Part shown: piece by piece, positions 29,570 through 38,642 of the stretch
How the letters are laid out: each line of letters starts with the position of its first letter
Numbering within the stretch: the first letter of the stretch is position 1
DNA from: Pseudomonas sp. FP198
GTDB taxonomy: Bacteria; Pseudomonadota; Gammaproteobacteria; Pseudomonadales; Pseudomonadaceae
Assembly (NCBI RefSeq): GCF_030687895.1
Contig: NZ_CP117452.1
Coordinates: 186,001 to 250,000 of the forward strand
Direction of reading: 5' to 3'
Length of the DNA: 64,000 bases
The notes under the pieces: generated by a model
The model's input: the letters and a program-made list of their open reading frames with translations, nothing else
Told to the model about the DNA's origin: nothing
Database searches by the model: none
Program-made: the position numbers and the translations under genes

Positions 29570-30295
29570 TCAGCGTACCGAGCGCAGCGAACCGGCAACC
29601 CGTGGCAGCACGCGGCCGGTGACTTCGGCGATATAACTCAGGAACAATGTGCCGACCGAGCTCTTGTAGTGCTGCGGGTCGCGGCTGGCGATGGCCAGCA
29701 CGCCGTGCACGCCCTGGTGGGCAATGGCGACGACGGCCGTAGAGCCGATCTGCTTGCGTTGTTCTTCGCCGAACAGGAAATCCAGCTCATGTTCGCGCAG
29801 GCTGCCGCTGACGCTTTTGTTTTCCGTGAGCAGGCCACCGATGGCGGTCTGCGCTTCGGCGTGAGTCACCCAGCGACCCACCGGCATGGCGTTGTCGCCA
29901 AACAGGATGAGGCTGACAAAAGGCACCTGGAAATCCTGGCGCAGGCTGTCCTCGACGCTCATCACCAGGTCTTCCAGGGTGCTGGCGTCCATCAACGCGA
30001 GGATCAGGCGACGGGTCTTGTCGAAGAGCCGGTCGTTGTCGCGCGCCACGTCCATCAGGTGCGAAAGGCGGTGGCGCATTTCGATGTTGCGTTCGCGCAG
30101 GATCTTCATCTGGTGCTCCACCAGCGACACGGTATCGCCGCGCCGATGAGGGATGCGCATCGTCGAAAGCAGGTCTTCATGCTCGACGAAAAAGTCCGGA
30201 TGGGCCTCCAGGTAAGCGGCCACGGCTGCGGCTTCCGGGTTCTGGCTCGGGGATTCGTCGGGCTGCGGGGCTGGAACCTGAGGTTTATCGGTCAT
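29570..30295 (-). CDS. DUF484 (GAF-like) family protein
   Basis: A protein of about 241 residues typical of the DUF484 family (E. coli YigA), found between dapF and xerC. It contains [22 protein letters not shown], a short coiled coil after [21 protein letters not shown], and a GAF-like domain in the second half (VSLILFGDN onward). The ATG at 30295 is preferred because GAGTGAG precedes it; a GTG at 30307 would add four residues. The function is not established; a ligand-sensing role is inferred from the GAF fold. Confidence 0.88.
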   Translation of the reverse strand: MTDKPQVPAPQPDESPSQNPEAAAVAAYLEAHPDFFVEHEDLLSTMRIPHRRGDTVSLVEHQMKILRERNIEMRHRLSHLMDVARDNDRLFDKTRRLILALMDASTLEDLVMSVEDSLRQDFQVPFVSLILFGDNAMPVGRWVTHAEAQTAIGGLLTENKSVSGSLREHELDFLFGEEQRKQIGSTAVVAIAHQGVHGVLAIASRDPQHYKSSVGTLFLSYIAEVTGRVLPRVAGSLRSVR

Positions 30296-30307
30296 GGTTT
30301 GGCTCAC

Positions 30308-31138
30308 TCAAAGACGAACTTGTCCTTCGTATACGCGTACGGCCGGGCCGGTCATCATCACCGGCTGGCCAGGGCCTGCCCATTCGATGGACAGGCGCCC
30401 GCCGGGCAGGTCGATCAGCAATGGCGAATCCATCCACCCCTGGCTGATCGCGGCGACGGCCGCAGCGCAGGCGCCGGTGCCGCAAGCCTGGGTTTCCCCG
30501 GCGCCGCGTTCCCAGACGCGCAGTTGCGCGCGATGCCGATCGATGACCTGCAGGAAGCCGACGTTCACCCGCGCCGGGAAGCGCGGATGATGCTCGATCT
30601 TCGGCCCCAGCTCGTGCACGGGCGCACTGTTTATATCATCCACCCGCAGCACGGCATGGGGGTTGCCCATGGACACCGCCGCCAGTTCCACCGGCGTACC
30701 GTCGACGTCGACGGTATAGCTCAGGGCCTGGGCCGGTGCCTGGAACGGAATGTCCGCCGGAACCAGGCGTGGGGCGCCCATGTTGACGCCGATCTGGCCG
30801 TCGCTGCGGACATCCAGCTCGATGATGCCGCTTTTGGTCTCGACGCGAATCTGCCGTTTGGCAGTCAAGCGCTTGTCCAGCACGAAGCGGGCGAAACAGC
30901 GCGCACCGTTGCCGCATTGCTCCACTTCGGAACCGTCGGCATTGAAGATCCGGTAGCGGAAATCCACGTCCGGGTTGTTCGGCGCCTCGACGATCAGCAA
31001 CTGGTCGAAACCGATGCCGGTGTGGCGGTCGCCCCATTGCTTGGCGTGCTTGGGCAGGATGTGCGCGTGCTGGCTGACCAGGTCGAGGACCATGAAGTCA
31101 TTGCCCAGGCCGTGCATCTTGGTAAAACGCAGCAGCAT
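30308..31138 (-). CDS. dapF: Diaminopimelate epimerase
   Basis: This 276-residue enzyme interconverts LL- and meso-diaminopimelate for peptidoglycan and lysine. The two catalytic cysteines are C75 ([13 protein letters not shown]) and C219 ([13 protein letters not shown]). The N-terminal [11 protein letters not shown] is invariant. The start at 31138 gives the normal [11 protein letters not shown]-terminus. It follows lysA with a 4-base gap. Confidence 0.97.
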   Translation of the reverse strand: MLLRFTKMHGLGNDFMVLDLVSQHAHILPKHAKQWGDRHTGIGFDQLLIVEAPNNPDVDFRYRIFNADGSEVEQCGNGARCFARFVLDKRLTAKRQIRVETKSGIIELDVRSDGQIGVNMGAPRLVPADIPFQAPAQALSYTVDVDGTPVELAAVSMGNPHAVLRVDDINSAPVHELGPKIEHHPRFPARVNVGFLQVIDRHRAQLRVWERGAGETQACGTGACAAAVAAISQGWMDSPLLIDLPGGRLSIEWAGPGQPVMMTGPAVRVYEGQVRL

Positions 31139-31142
31139 GGTA

Positions 31143-32390
31143 TTACTCCGGCAACAGGCTTTCGCCGGCAAACAGCTCGGCTACCGTCTCGCGGCGGCGC
31201 ACTTCGAATGCCTGATCACCGTCCACCAGCACCTCGGCGCAACGGCCGCGGGTGTTGTAGTTGGAACTCATGACAAACCCGTAGGCACCCGCCGAATGCA
31301 CGGCCAGCAGATCGCCTTCTTCCAGCGCCAGCTCCCGACCCTTGGCCAGGAAGTCGCCGGTTTCGCAGATCGGCCCGACGATGTCGTAGGCGCGGGCCGC
31401 GGTATCGCGTGGGCGCACCGCGGTGACATCCATCCAGGCCTGGTACAGCGCCGGACGGATCAGGTCGTTCATGGCCGCGTCGACGATGGCGAAATCCTTG
31501 TGCTCGGTGTGCTTGAGGTACTCGACCTCAGTCAGCAGCACGCCGGCATTGGCGACGATGTAGCGACCCGGCTCGAACATCAGCGCCAGGTCGCGGCCTT
31601 CGAGGCGCTCGCGCACGGTCGTGATGTAGTCCGCCACCAATGGCGGCTCTTCGTCGCGATAACGCACGCCGACACCGCCGCCCAGGTCGATGTGACGCAG
31701 GTAGATGCCGCAGTCGCCGAGGCGATCGACCAGCGCCAGCAGGCGGTCGAGGGCATCGATGAACGGTTCGAGCGTGGTCAGTTGCGAGCCGATATGGCAA
31801 TCGACGCCCAACACTTCCAGGTTCGGCAGCTGGGCTGCGCGCACGTACACGTCCTCGGCGTCGGCAATCGCGATGCCGAACTTGTTTTCCTTGAGGCCAG
31901 TGGAAATGTACGGATGGGTGCCGGCGTCGACGTCCGGGTTCACGCGCAAGGAAACCGGTGCGCGCACGCCCAGCTCGGCGGCGACGACTTGCAGTCGCTC
32001 CAGCTCGTCGGTCGATTCGATGTTGAAGCAATGCACACCGACTTGCAGCGCGCGGCGCATGTCTTCGCGGGTCTTGCCGACACCGGAGAACACGATCTTG
32101 TCGGCGCTGCCACCCGCGGCCAGCACACGCTCCAGCTCGCCACCGGAGACGATGTCGAAACCCGCGCCAAGGCGCGCCAGGACGTTGAGCACGCCCAGGT
32201 TCGAGTTGGCTTTTACCGCGAAGCACACCAGGTGCGGCATGCCTTCGAGGGCATCGGCGAAGGTGCGGTACTGGGCTTCGATATGGGCACGGGAATAGAC
32301 GTAGGTCGGCGTGCCGAAACGTTCGGCTATCGCGGACAGGGCAACCCCTTCCGCGAACAGCTCCCCGCCACGGTAGTTAAAAGCGTCCAT
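31143..32390 (-). CDS. lysA: Diaminopimelate decarboxylase
   Basis: This 415-residue PLP enzyme makes lysine from meso-DAP. The PLP lysine is K60 ([14 protein letters not shown]). The glycine-rich [16 protein letters not shown] loop and the C-terminal [18 protein letters not shown] region are present. It is the fold type III decarboxylase of normal length, encoded just after lptM, with dapF next: the last two steps of the pathway side by side. Confidence 0.97.
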   Translation of the reverse strand: MDAFNYRGGELFAEGVALSAIAERFGTPTYVYSRAHIEAQYRTFADALEGMPHLVCFAVKANSNLGVLNVLARLGAGFDIVSGGELERVLAAGGSADKIVFSGVGKTREDMRRALQVGVHCFNIESTDELERLQVVAAELGVRAPVSLRVNPDVDAGTHPYISTGLKENKFGIAIADAEDVYVRAAQLPNLEVLGVDCHIGSQLTTLEPFIDALDRLLALVDRLGDCGIYLRHIDLGGGVGVRYRDEEPPLVADYITTVRERLEGRDLALMFEPGRYIVANAGVLLTEVEYLKHTEHKDFAIVDAAMNDLIRPALYQAWMDVTAVRPRDTAARAYDIVGPICETGDFLAKGRELALEEGDLLAVHSAGAYGFVMSSNYNTRGRCAEVLVDGDQAFEVRRRETVAELFAGESLLPE

Positions 32391-32399
32391 GGCGGTCCC

Positions 32400-32570
32400 T
32401 TAGTAAGTGGTGTGGGTGTCGTGCGCGTGTGACTTGGATTGCGACGACTTGGCCTGCTCTTCAGGGGACTTGCTGTCATCAGGCAGGTACAGCGGACCTT
32501 TTTGACCACAGGCTGTCACAAGGCAGGCAACCGCGACGAGCGCAGCAAGGGAAGAGATCAGGCGCTTCAT
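32400..32570 (-). CDS. lptM: Small lipoprotein LptM/LppL
   Basis: This 56-residue lipoprotein begins MKRLISSLAALVAVACLVTACGQKGPLYLP. The lipobox is LVTAC (lipidated Cys21), and CGQKGPLYLP is the diagnostic LptM (YifL) sequence. In E. coli LptM helps the LPS translocon LptDE mature. The tail (SKSPEEQAKSSQ, then a His/Thr-rich end) is hydrophilic. It lies 9 bases upstream of lysA, as in PAO1 lppL-lysA, and is the first gene of the operon. Confidence 0.92.
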   Translation of the reverse strand: MKRLISSLAALVAVACLVTACGQKGPLYLPDDSKSPEEQAKSSQSKSHAHDTHTTY

Positions 32571-32754
32571 GGCGAAATCCTTGAAAATGCGTTAATTGCG
32601 CCGGAGTATACCGGCCACCCGTCAGCTTGCCTATGCAACGGGGCGCCCGTCCGGCGGCGCTGGTTGTCTCAACCGGTATATCCTTTGCAATCGCCGGGAA
32701 GCGTCCGTATCTTGCGGCGCTTGAGCATGAGCAGACATTTTCGAGGTTGCCGCA

Positions 32755-33087
32755 ATGAGTTTGACTGAAGCCCGTTTCCACGACCTGGTCGATGCGACCC
32801 AGCAAACGCTGGAGGATATCTTCGACGACAGCGACATGGATATCGACCTGGAAAGCTCCGCTGGTGTGCTGACCGTCAAGTTCGAGAACGGTAGCCAGCT
32901 GATCTTCAGCCGCCAGGAACCGTTGCGGCAGTTGTGGCTGGCGGCGGTGTCCGGTGGTTTTCACTTCGACTATGACGAGGAAAGCGAGCGCTGGATGTGC
33001 GACAAGAGCGAAGAGCAGCTGGGCGAGATGCTCGAACGCATCGTCAAGCAGCAGGCGGGCGCTGAGCTCGATTTCGAAGGGCTGTGA
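32755..33087 (+). CDS. cyaY: Frataxin-like iron-sulfur assembly protein CyaY
   Basis: This 110-residue frataxin homologue begins MSLTEARFHDLVDATQQTLEDIFDD, with the acidic iron-binding ridge in helix 1 (DDSDMDIDLE). The beta-sheet signature LTVKFENGSQLIFSRQEPLRQLWLAA and the GGFHFDY strand follow. It modulates IscS during Fe-S cluster assembly. It is divergent from lptM-lysA, the order typical of gammaproteobacteria. Confidence 0.95.
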   Translation: MSLTEARFHDLVDATQQTLEDIFDDSDMDIDLESSAGVLTVKFENGSQLIFSRQEPLRQLWLAAVSGGFHFDYDEESERWMCDKSEEQLGEMLERIVKQQAGAELDFEGL

Positions 33088-33091
33088 CCGC

Positions 33092-33310
33092 GTGAGCCAG
33101 CCAGCCCCGGCGCGGCCACCCAAGCCGCTCTACAGCAACGTCAGCCCCGCCGTTCCGTCGCCTTGCACCAGCGTGTGCAAGCTGGATGAGCAGAAGGTCT
33201 GCCTCGGTTGTTTCCGGCACGTGGAAGATATCCGCGAATGGCGCTCGGCGGATGATGAGCGCCGGCGGGTGATCTGTGCCGAGGCGGCCAAACGCAAGTC
33301 TTTGTCATGA
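33092..33310 (+). CDS. DUF1289 small cysteine protein
   Basis: This 72-residue protein has a four-cysteine pattern, SPCTSVCKLDEQKVCLGCFRHVEDIREW, which is the DUF1289 signature and may bind a metal or Fe-S cluster. The GTG start lies 4 bases after the cyaY stop, so the two are probably co-expressed. The N-terminal 25 residues are Pro/Ala-rich. Function unknown. Confidence 0.82.
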   Translation: MSQPAPARPPKPLYSNVSPAVPSPCTSVCKLDEQKVCLGCFRHVEDIREWRSADDERRRVICAEAAKRKSLS

Positions 33311-33312
33311 GT

Positions 33313-33447
33313 CTGTGGCGAGGGGATTTATCCCCGCTGGGCTGCGAAGCAGCCCCAAGAGAAGCTCGGCACGATCTGCCTGACACACCTAGGCCACAGG
33401 TTCAGGGCCGCTTCGCGCCCCAGCGGGGATAAATCCCCTCGCCACAG
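33313..33447. repeat. REP doublet of a third family (GTGGCGAGGGGATTTATCCCC)
   Basis: CTGTGGCGAGGGGATTTATCCCC and its inverted copy bracket about 85 bases, with inner arms GCTGGGCTGCGAAGCAGCCCC. The head GTGGCGAGGG is shared with a second REP family at 52.7 and 54.2 kb. Confidence 0.85.
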
Positions 33448-33515
33448 TTATCTGTTTCTCCATTGCAATGCGCAAAAACCATCCGGGTTGTATATTTTTT
33501 GAGCTGTGTTAGTGT

Positions 33516-33582
33516 CCAGCAACGCCTCAACTCATCGAGGCGCGTGAAAACCCCGTCTTATGTGGCGGGGTTTTGCTTTTTT
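33516..33582 (+). ncRNA. rnk leader RNA / putative attenuator
   Basis: Two adjacent stems lie just before rnk: CGCCTC-AACTCATC-GAGGCG (33523-33542), then AAAACCCCG...CGGGGTTTT (33547-33574) followed by a T-rich tail. A plausible promoter (TTGTAT at 33488, TAGTGT at 33510, 16-base spacer) starts the transcript near 33520. The second stem is a standard intrinsic terminator placed 30 bases before the rnk ATG, so transcription must read through it to express rnk, or the product is a short RNA of about 60 bases. I recall that a rnk leader attenuator has been proposed for pseudomonads. Confidence 0.6.
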
Positions 33583-33611
33583 CGTGCAGAAGAAAGGAGT
33601 CTGCCTGGATC

Positions 33612-34022
33612 ATGACCGCACCTTCCATCACCCTGACTCGCCTGGACGTACAACGTCTGGAGCGCTTGATCGACAGCCTGGATGACACGCTTCCCGGTGT
33701 GATCGCGTTGCAAACCGAACTGGATCGCGCCGAGACACTGGTCGGCCACGATGAAGTGCCCGCCGATGTCGTGACCATGAATTCGCGCGTGCACTGCCGC
33801 GAGGAAAGCAGCGGCAAGGATTACCATCTGACGCTGGTCTACCCGAAGGACGCCAACGCCGACGAGGGCCGGATTTCGATCCTGGCTCCGGTGGGCAGTG
33901 CCTTGCTGGGCTTGAAGGTGGGGCAGCACATCGACTGGCCGGCGCCGGGTGGCAAGACCTTGAAGCTGACCTTGCTGGAAGTCGAGTCCCAGCCGGCCAA
34001 TGGCGGTGATTTCCCGTCCTGA
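33612..34022 (+). CDS. rnk: Regulator of nucleoside diphosphate kinase (Rnk)
   Basis: This 136-residue protein has the short coiled N-terminal region (LTRLDVQRLERLIDSL) and a GreA/GreB C-terminal FKBP-like domain. The latter includes YHLTLVYPKDANADEGRISILAPVGSALLGLKVGQ. Rnk binds RNA polymerase like a Gre factor without the acidic coil tip. The ATG at 33612 is used because GGAGTC precedes it; the open frame begins within the terminator tail. It converges on cyaA with only 6 bases between stops. Confidence 0.92.
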   Translation: MTAPSITLTRLDVQRLERLIDSLDDTLPGVIALQTELDRAETLVGHDEVPADVVTMNSRVHCREESSGKDYHLTLVYPKDANADEGRISILAPVGSALLGLKVGQHIDWPAPGGKTLKLTLLEVESQPANGGDFPS

Positions 34023-34028
34023 ACCCCG

Positions 34029-36872
34029 TCAGACCTGATTCAATGCTTCGTTCAGTGCGCGCTCCAGGTCGGCCTTGTAGCGCAGGAACAAAATGCTTGG
34101 GCAAGCACTGTCGCCGACCAGGCCGGAGAGGTCCAGGTCGGTGATATAGCAGCGGTAGCGTTCGGCGTCGCGGCGCTGCCCGACGATTTCCCTGGCGACC
34201 ACGTGAAACAGCTGGTCGCCATGCTCCAGTTCAGAAAACTCCCGCTGGTCGCAATAAAGAGTGACGTGCACTTGCCCGTGCGCCGCTTTGCCGATGATCG
34301 CCTGTACGTCGTAGAACGGCTTGTTGACCGGCGTCTGCGGCGCCTGCCGTGATTCGACCCGCCGGGCCCGGCCGTTACCCGAAGGCAGGAGCTGGTAATA
34401 AAGGACTTCCAGGGTCAGCGGCTGGGTAGCGTCCATCGGCAGCAAGGCGTCGCGGCGATACAGCACCGACTGCAGGAAGCGCTGCAGCGGCACCAGCAGG
34501 CTTTGTTCATCGTGATAAGGCAGGCGCTGCTGCCACAACGCGTTGAATTCATCGAGCACATACAGCTCCGCTTCTTCCTCGTAGACCCGGTAGAACACCT
34601 GGATGCACTCGGGCTGGCCCATAGGCAGGATCAGGGCCGCGTCGTGTTCTTCCATGGCCATCGCGTCCAGATGCAGCGGGCTGTACGCCGTCAACTCTTC
34701 GCCCAGGTAGTCCATCAACGCCGGCAGGCTGCTCAACGCCACATGGTTGACCTGGCCGGGCACCAGCTCCAGCACGTGATAATGCTGCTGGACCTGAAGC
34801 AGGTAGCGGTAGTTGAGTTTGCTCAGCAGCAAGGTCTGGGCGGTCTCGATGACTTCTTCAACCCGTCGCGCGATGAATTGCGCACGGTTGTGGCAGAAGC
34901 AGCGCACCTGCAAGCGTGGCTGGCGCTGCATGACGGGCAAGTCGTTGAGGTAGTCGCGCAGGCAATCGAGCAGGGCGTGCTCGCCGTCGAACCGGTTGAC
35001 CAGCACTTCATTCCAGCTGTTGAGCGTGACCTGGTCGAGGGTCAATACCAGGTTTTCGCGGACACCGGCGTAGCTCAAGGAGTCGGTGCGCTCGGTGGTC
35101 ATCAGGATGTTCAAGTCGCGGTGATGCTTGAGCGGGTCGACGCCGACGTTCACCAGGATCAGCACTTCGCTGGGTACGCTGGCATGCAGCAGCTGTTCTT
35201 CATCAACCGTGGCCAGGGGCAGGGCGATGGACTGTTGCAGGCTGCCCAGCAGGTTGAACAGCTCGAACTCGCTCAGGTCGCTGTCGCCGGGGTGCAGCGC
35301 CAGGCGCGTGCTGCTGTCGATCACGCCGTTGCGGTGGCTCCAGGTGAGCAATTCGAGCAATTCGCGGCTGCGCTTGATCGGCGCGAAGTTCTCCCATTCC
35401 AAGGCATTCAGGCTGCCGTTGTACAAACCCCACTGGTTCTGCCCCGGCTCTTTCTTGTTCGGCGACTGGACCAGGGTCAGGGTGTCTTCGGCCAGGTCCG
35501 GGGCGATCCCGGGATTGATGAACTCGACCTTGTCGGCCTTGCGCTCGAAGGCCGCATACAGCCGTCGGCCAAGGACATTGAGGTCGCGCTTGTTGATCAG
35601 GCTGACGGTCTTTTCAGTGCGGGCGAACTGGGTCAGGAAGCGATAGCTGTAGGTCAGCTCGTTGACCAATGCGCGCCGCTCATTACTGACCTGACGGACC
35701 TTCCATTGGCTGCGGCTGTCGAGCAACGCGAGTTGGCGTTGATCCCAGCCCCAGTCCCGCGCCAGGCGTTCAAGCAGGTTGCGTTGCCAGCCGCTGCTGC
35801 GGGCGTGGCCAGTGAGCTTGCGATTGACCTTCAGGTACAGCGCGCGGCGGATCAGCTCCAGGCGTTCCGGTTCGCCACGGGCGTTGAGGTATTCCTCGAG
35901 ACGGCGGTAAATCACCATGTACGGGTCGAGCTCGTCCAGGTCCAGGCGATTGGCGAACACCGCCTGCTTGAAGCGCAGGCTCAGGCAGCGCACGTCCGGG
36001 TGTTCGCTGGCGTAGACCTCGGTCAGCAACAGTTTGAGCACGGATTTGTAGGGCGACTCGATGCCCTTGAACAGCTGCCAGAGGCCGGCGCCGATGAATT
36101 CCCCCGGCGGGATGTAGGCCAGATGCCCGAGGTCGAGGGTTTCGTCAGCGCGGATGAAGCGCTTGGAAATCAGCGTGTGGGTGTATTGCTGATAGTTCTC
36201 TTCTTCATAGACCGGCACCAGCCACCAGATCGGCGTGCGTCCGGCCAGCCAGATGGCGGTGCGGTAGAACTCGTCCAGCAACAGATAATGCTGGGTGGTG
36301 CCGCAGTCATCGGAGCTGAGCTGGTTGTCCCGTTCGCCGCGGACGAATCGCGCCGGGTCGATGAGGAAAAAGTGAGCCTCGGCGCCCTGGGTGGCGGCCC
36401 AGATTTCCAGCAGCTGGCATTTCTTGCGTAGCTCGGCGAGCTCATCGTCGCTCAGGTCCGGGCCGTGACACACCCACACATCCATGTCGCTCTGGTCGGC
36501 CTGGGCGAGCGTGCCGAGGCTGCCCATCAGGAACAGGCCGAGGATGGGCCGCGGAGGGTTGCTGCCATGGCGCGGCTTATACGAAAACGAGCGGGTCAGC
36601 CGCTGGGCCTCGGCGAGGACATTGGCGTCGGGCTCGTAATTCGACAACCCGGCGGGCGTGCTGCCGGAGACATAGCCGGGCAGCAGTGGATGGTTGACGT
36701 GAAAGAACAGCGGAAGCAGCGTCAATACGCCCTGCTGGCGAGTCGACAACCCTTCGAGGGCGCGCTCCATGCGGCCGGTATTGAGCTTGAGGAAACGCGC
36801 GCGTAACTGGCTCAGGACCTTGCGGTCGATTCCCTGGTCCAGATCGGGGCGTATTTCGTGATTGCGGGTCAT
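34029..36872 (-). CDS. cyaA: Class I adenylate cyclase
   Basis: This 947-residue enzyme makes cAMP. The catalytic N-terminal half contains FLMGSLGTLAQADQSDMDVWVC, with the GS...DxD nucleotidyltransferase motif, and later FFLIDPARFVRGERDNQLSSDDCG. The C-terminal regulatory half contains GLYNGSLNALEWENF. Length and order match enterobacterial CyaA and PAO1 PA5272. It would supply cAMP for Vfr; a Vfr/CRP-like palindrome occurs before algR in this window. Confidence 0.96.
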   Translation of the reverse strand: MTRNHEIRPDLDQGIDRKVLSQLRARFLKLNTGRMERALEGLSTRQQGVLTLLPLFFHVNHPLLPGYVSGSTPAGLSNYEPDANVLAEAQRLTRSFSYKPRHGSNPPRPILGLFLMGSLGTLAQADQSDMDVWVCHGPDLSDDELAELRKKCQLLEIWAATQGAEAHFFLIDPARFVRGERDNQLSSDDCGTTQHYLLLDEFYRTAIWLAGRTPIWWLVPVYEEENYQQYTHTLISKRFIRADETLDLGHLAYIPPGEFIGAGLWQLFKGIESPYKSVLKLLLTEVYASEHPDVRCLSLRFKQAVFANRLDLDELDPYMVIYRRLEEYLNARGEPERLELIRRALYLKVNRKLTGHARSSGWQRNLLERLARDWGWDQRQLALLDSRSQWKVRQVSNERRALVNELTYSYRFLTQFARTEKTVSLINKRDLNVLGRRLYAAFERKADKVEFINPGIAPDLAEDTLTLVQSPNKKEPGQNQWGLYNGSLNALEWENFAPIKRSRELLELLTWSHRNGVIDSSTRLALHPGDSDLSEFELFNLLGSLQQSIALPLATVDEEQLLHASVPSEVLILVNVGVDPLKHHRDLNILMTTERTDSLSYAGVRENLVLTLDQVTLNSWNEVLVNRFDGEHALLDCLRDYLNDLPVMQRQPRLQVRCFCHNRAQFIARRVEEVIETAQTLLLSKLNYRYLLQVQQHYHVLELVPGQVNHVALSSLPALMDYLGEELTAYSPLHLDAMAMEEHDAALILPMGQPECIQVFYRVYEEEAELYVLDEFNALWQQRLPYHDEQSLLVPLQRFLQSVLYRRDALLPMDATQPLTLEVLYYQLLPSGNGRARRVESRQAPQTPVNKPFYDVQAIIGKAAHGQVHVTLYCDQREFSELEHGDQLFHVVAREIVGQRRDAERYRCYITDLDLSGLVGDSACPSILFLRYKADLERALNEALNQV

Positions 36873-37049
36873 GTCAGCTCAAACCGGCTCGCGGCGTCGC
36901 ACGTGGGGAAGCACAAGTGATGGCAGGTTAGCGCCCGAATCGTGGAATTCTTGAGCTGAAAATGATTTTGACGTCAGGATTTTTACGAAAGAAGCCTGTG
37001 CGCCTGCGGAAACCCCGAGGCAAAGGGATTTCCGTGGGCGAGGAGGAGA

Positions 37050-37295
37050 TCAGGCGGTTTCTTCGGCGCGGAGTATCGTCAGGACAGTTTGCACATTTTG
37101 CGCGGCATCACGCCCCAGGCTGGTCAGATAACCGCCATCGGGTTGGTCTATCAGGTCTTTTTCGAACAGGCGCTTGGCAGCGGCGATGGCTTTCGGGGCA
37201 GCGGTCTGATGAATTTTCAGGCCTTCCTGGGAACTGTCCAGGTTGAAGAGTGCAAGGATTTCCAGTTCGGCAACCAGCTCAGGGGTAAGCGACAT
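37050..37295 (-). CDS. TIGR02647-family small protein
   Basis: This 81-residue protein begins MSLTPELVAELEILALFNLDSSQEGLKIH, which is the TIGR02647 signature. It continues with AAKRLFEKDLIDQPDGGYLTSLG. GGAGTCC lies 5 bases before the ATG at 37295. The small winged-helix-like pattern (recognition-like helix, then GGYLT wing) hints at nucleic-acid binding, but no function is known. It corresponds by position to PAO1 PA5271. Confidence 0.8.
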   Translation of the reverse strand: MSLTPELVAELEILALFNLDSSQEGLKIHQTAAPKAIAAAKRLFEKDLIDQPDGGYLTSLGRDAAQNVQTVLTILRAEETA

Positions 37296-37444
37296 AAGGA
37301 CTCCAGACTTTCTAGGAATTTGGTCGACAGCGTCACTAAGGTGAGCGCACTCGGCCGAGCTGTCCAGTGCCGGAGTCATGCTTTTTTGTTTTTTGTAGCA
37401 AGTCCAGGCATTCCCTCACCACAAGAGCAGCGTTGCCTGTCGGG

Positions 37445-37729
37445 TCATTTCTTTTCCGGCGGCAGCTCGGGCAGGGCACGCAGGGCGGCTTCGTACCATT
37501 CGGTATTGAACGGGCGGTCTTCTTCCAGGATCGCGTCGATTTCCACCGCCAGCACGTGGGCCATCAGGTTGAGGATTTCTTCACGCTCATAACCGACCAG
37601 GGTCAACTTGTTGAAGGTGGCCTTGGCCGCTGGCGGGTTGTCGCTTTCGATCTGGTTCTCGATGGCCTGGATCAGCGTGGATTCGACGAATTCTTCTTCG
37701 TCATGTTCGATATCGCTTGGCTCGCTCAT
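37445..37729 (-). CDS. Small acidic protein of unknown function
   Basis: A 94-residue protein with an acidic start (MSEPSDIEHDEEEFVESTLIQAIENQIES). The helical core is AKATFNKLTLVGYEREEILNLMAHVLAVEIDAIL. The ATG at 37729 has GGAGGCTGCC just upstream. It is conserved next to the TIGR02647 gene in pseudomonads as far as I recall, but I do not know its role. No membrane segment or signal peptide is seen. Confidence 0.75.
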   Translation of the reverse strand: MSEPSDIEHDEEEFVESTLIQAIENQIESDNPPAAKATFNKLTLVGYEREEILNLMAHVLAVEIDAILEEDRPFNTEWYEAALRALPELPPEKK

Positions 37730-37853
37730 GGCAGCCTCCTGTAGAAAAGGCCGCCAGTTTACCTGCATTCAGCAGCGTGATGCGCCTGGCGCGAAGTGTC
37801 CCGCCGGTCTATAACCCAAGGCTGCCAACCCCGCACGGCCTGGAGGCTATGGA

Positions 37854-38513
37854 ATGCTCAAGCTTTATGGTTTTTCTGTCAGCAATTATTACAACATGGT
37901 CAAGCTGGCGCTGCTGGAGAAGGGGCTGCCCTTCGAAGAGGTCCAGTTCTTTGGCGCCCAGACCCCGGAAGCCCTGGCCATCAGCCCGCGCGGCAAGGTG
38001 CCGGTATTGAAGACCGAGCAGGGCTTTATCAACGAGACCAGCGTCATTCTGGAATATATCGAGCAAACCCAGCCGGGCAAGGCCCTGCTGCCCAGCGACC
38101 CGTTCGAGCGCGCCCAGGTGCTGGCCTTGTGCCGGGAAATCGAGTTGTACATCGAGCTGCCGGGGCGTGCCTGCTATCCCGAAGCGTTTTTTGGCATGGT
38201 GGTGCCCGAGGCGATCAAGGACAAGGCCAAGGGCGAGTTATTGCTCGGGTTTGCCTCGCTTGGCCGGCACGGGAAATTCTCGCCTTATGTGGCGGGCGAC
38301 AGCCTGAGCATTGCCGACCTGTATTTCTACTACAGCCTTTCGCTGGCCTTGCCGGTGGGCAAGAAGGTTTTCGATATCGACTTGCTGGCAGAGATGCCGA
38401 AGGCCAGGGCCTTGATGGAGCTGCTGGGGCAAAATCCGCACGTGCAGCGGATTGCGGCGGATCGAGAGGCTGAAATGCCGGCGTTCCTGGCGAAGATTGC
38501 TGCCAGGAAGTAA
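37854..38513 (+). CDS. Glutathione S-transferase
   Basis: This 219-residue protein has an N-terminal thioredoxin-fold domain: LKLYGFSVSNYYNMVKLALLEKGLPFEEV, then the cis-proline segment GKVPVL and the glutathione-contact motif INETSVILEYIE. An all-helical C-terminal domain follows, with LSIADLYFYYSLSLA. The Ser/Asn near residue 9-10 would be the catalytic position. The physiological substrate is unknown. Confidence 0.9.
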   Translation: MLKLYGFSVSNYYNMVKLALLEKGLPFEEVQFFGAQTPEALAISPRGKVPVLKTEQGFINETSVILEYIEQTQPGKALLPSDPFERAQVLALCREIELYIELPGRACYPEAFFGMVVPEAIKDKAKGELLLGFASLGRHGKFSPYVAGDSLSIADLYFYYSLSLALPVGKKVFDIDLLAEMPKARALMELLGQNPHVQRIAADREAEMPAFLAKIAARK

Positions 38514-38536
38514 GGTTCTGGCGCCTTGAGGACGCC

Positions 38537-38630
38537 TTCGCGAGCAGGCTCGCTCCCACAGTGGATCTTCAGTGAACACAAAGTCTTGTGAACATGGAGA
38601 ACCAGTGTGGGAGCGAGCCTGCTCGCGAAG
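38537..38630. repeat. REP doublet, GTGGGAGCGAG family
   Basis: TTCGCGAGCAGGCTCGCTCCCACA and its inverted copy are separated by about 45 bases. They lie between the convergent GST and argH genes. Confidence 0.9.
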
Positions 38631-38642
38631 CTTCGGTTTGGC

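Noticed and set aside
34503..36431. Plus-strand open frame of 642 codons opposite cyaA
   Set aside because: Shadow frame with unnatural Gln/Val-rich composition; cyaA is fully conserved on the other strand.
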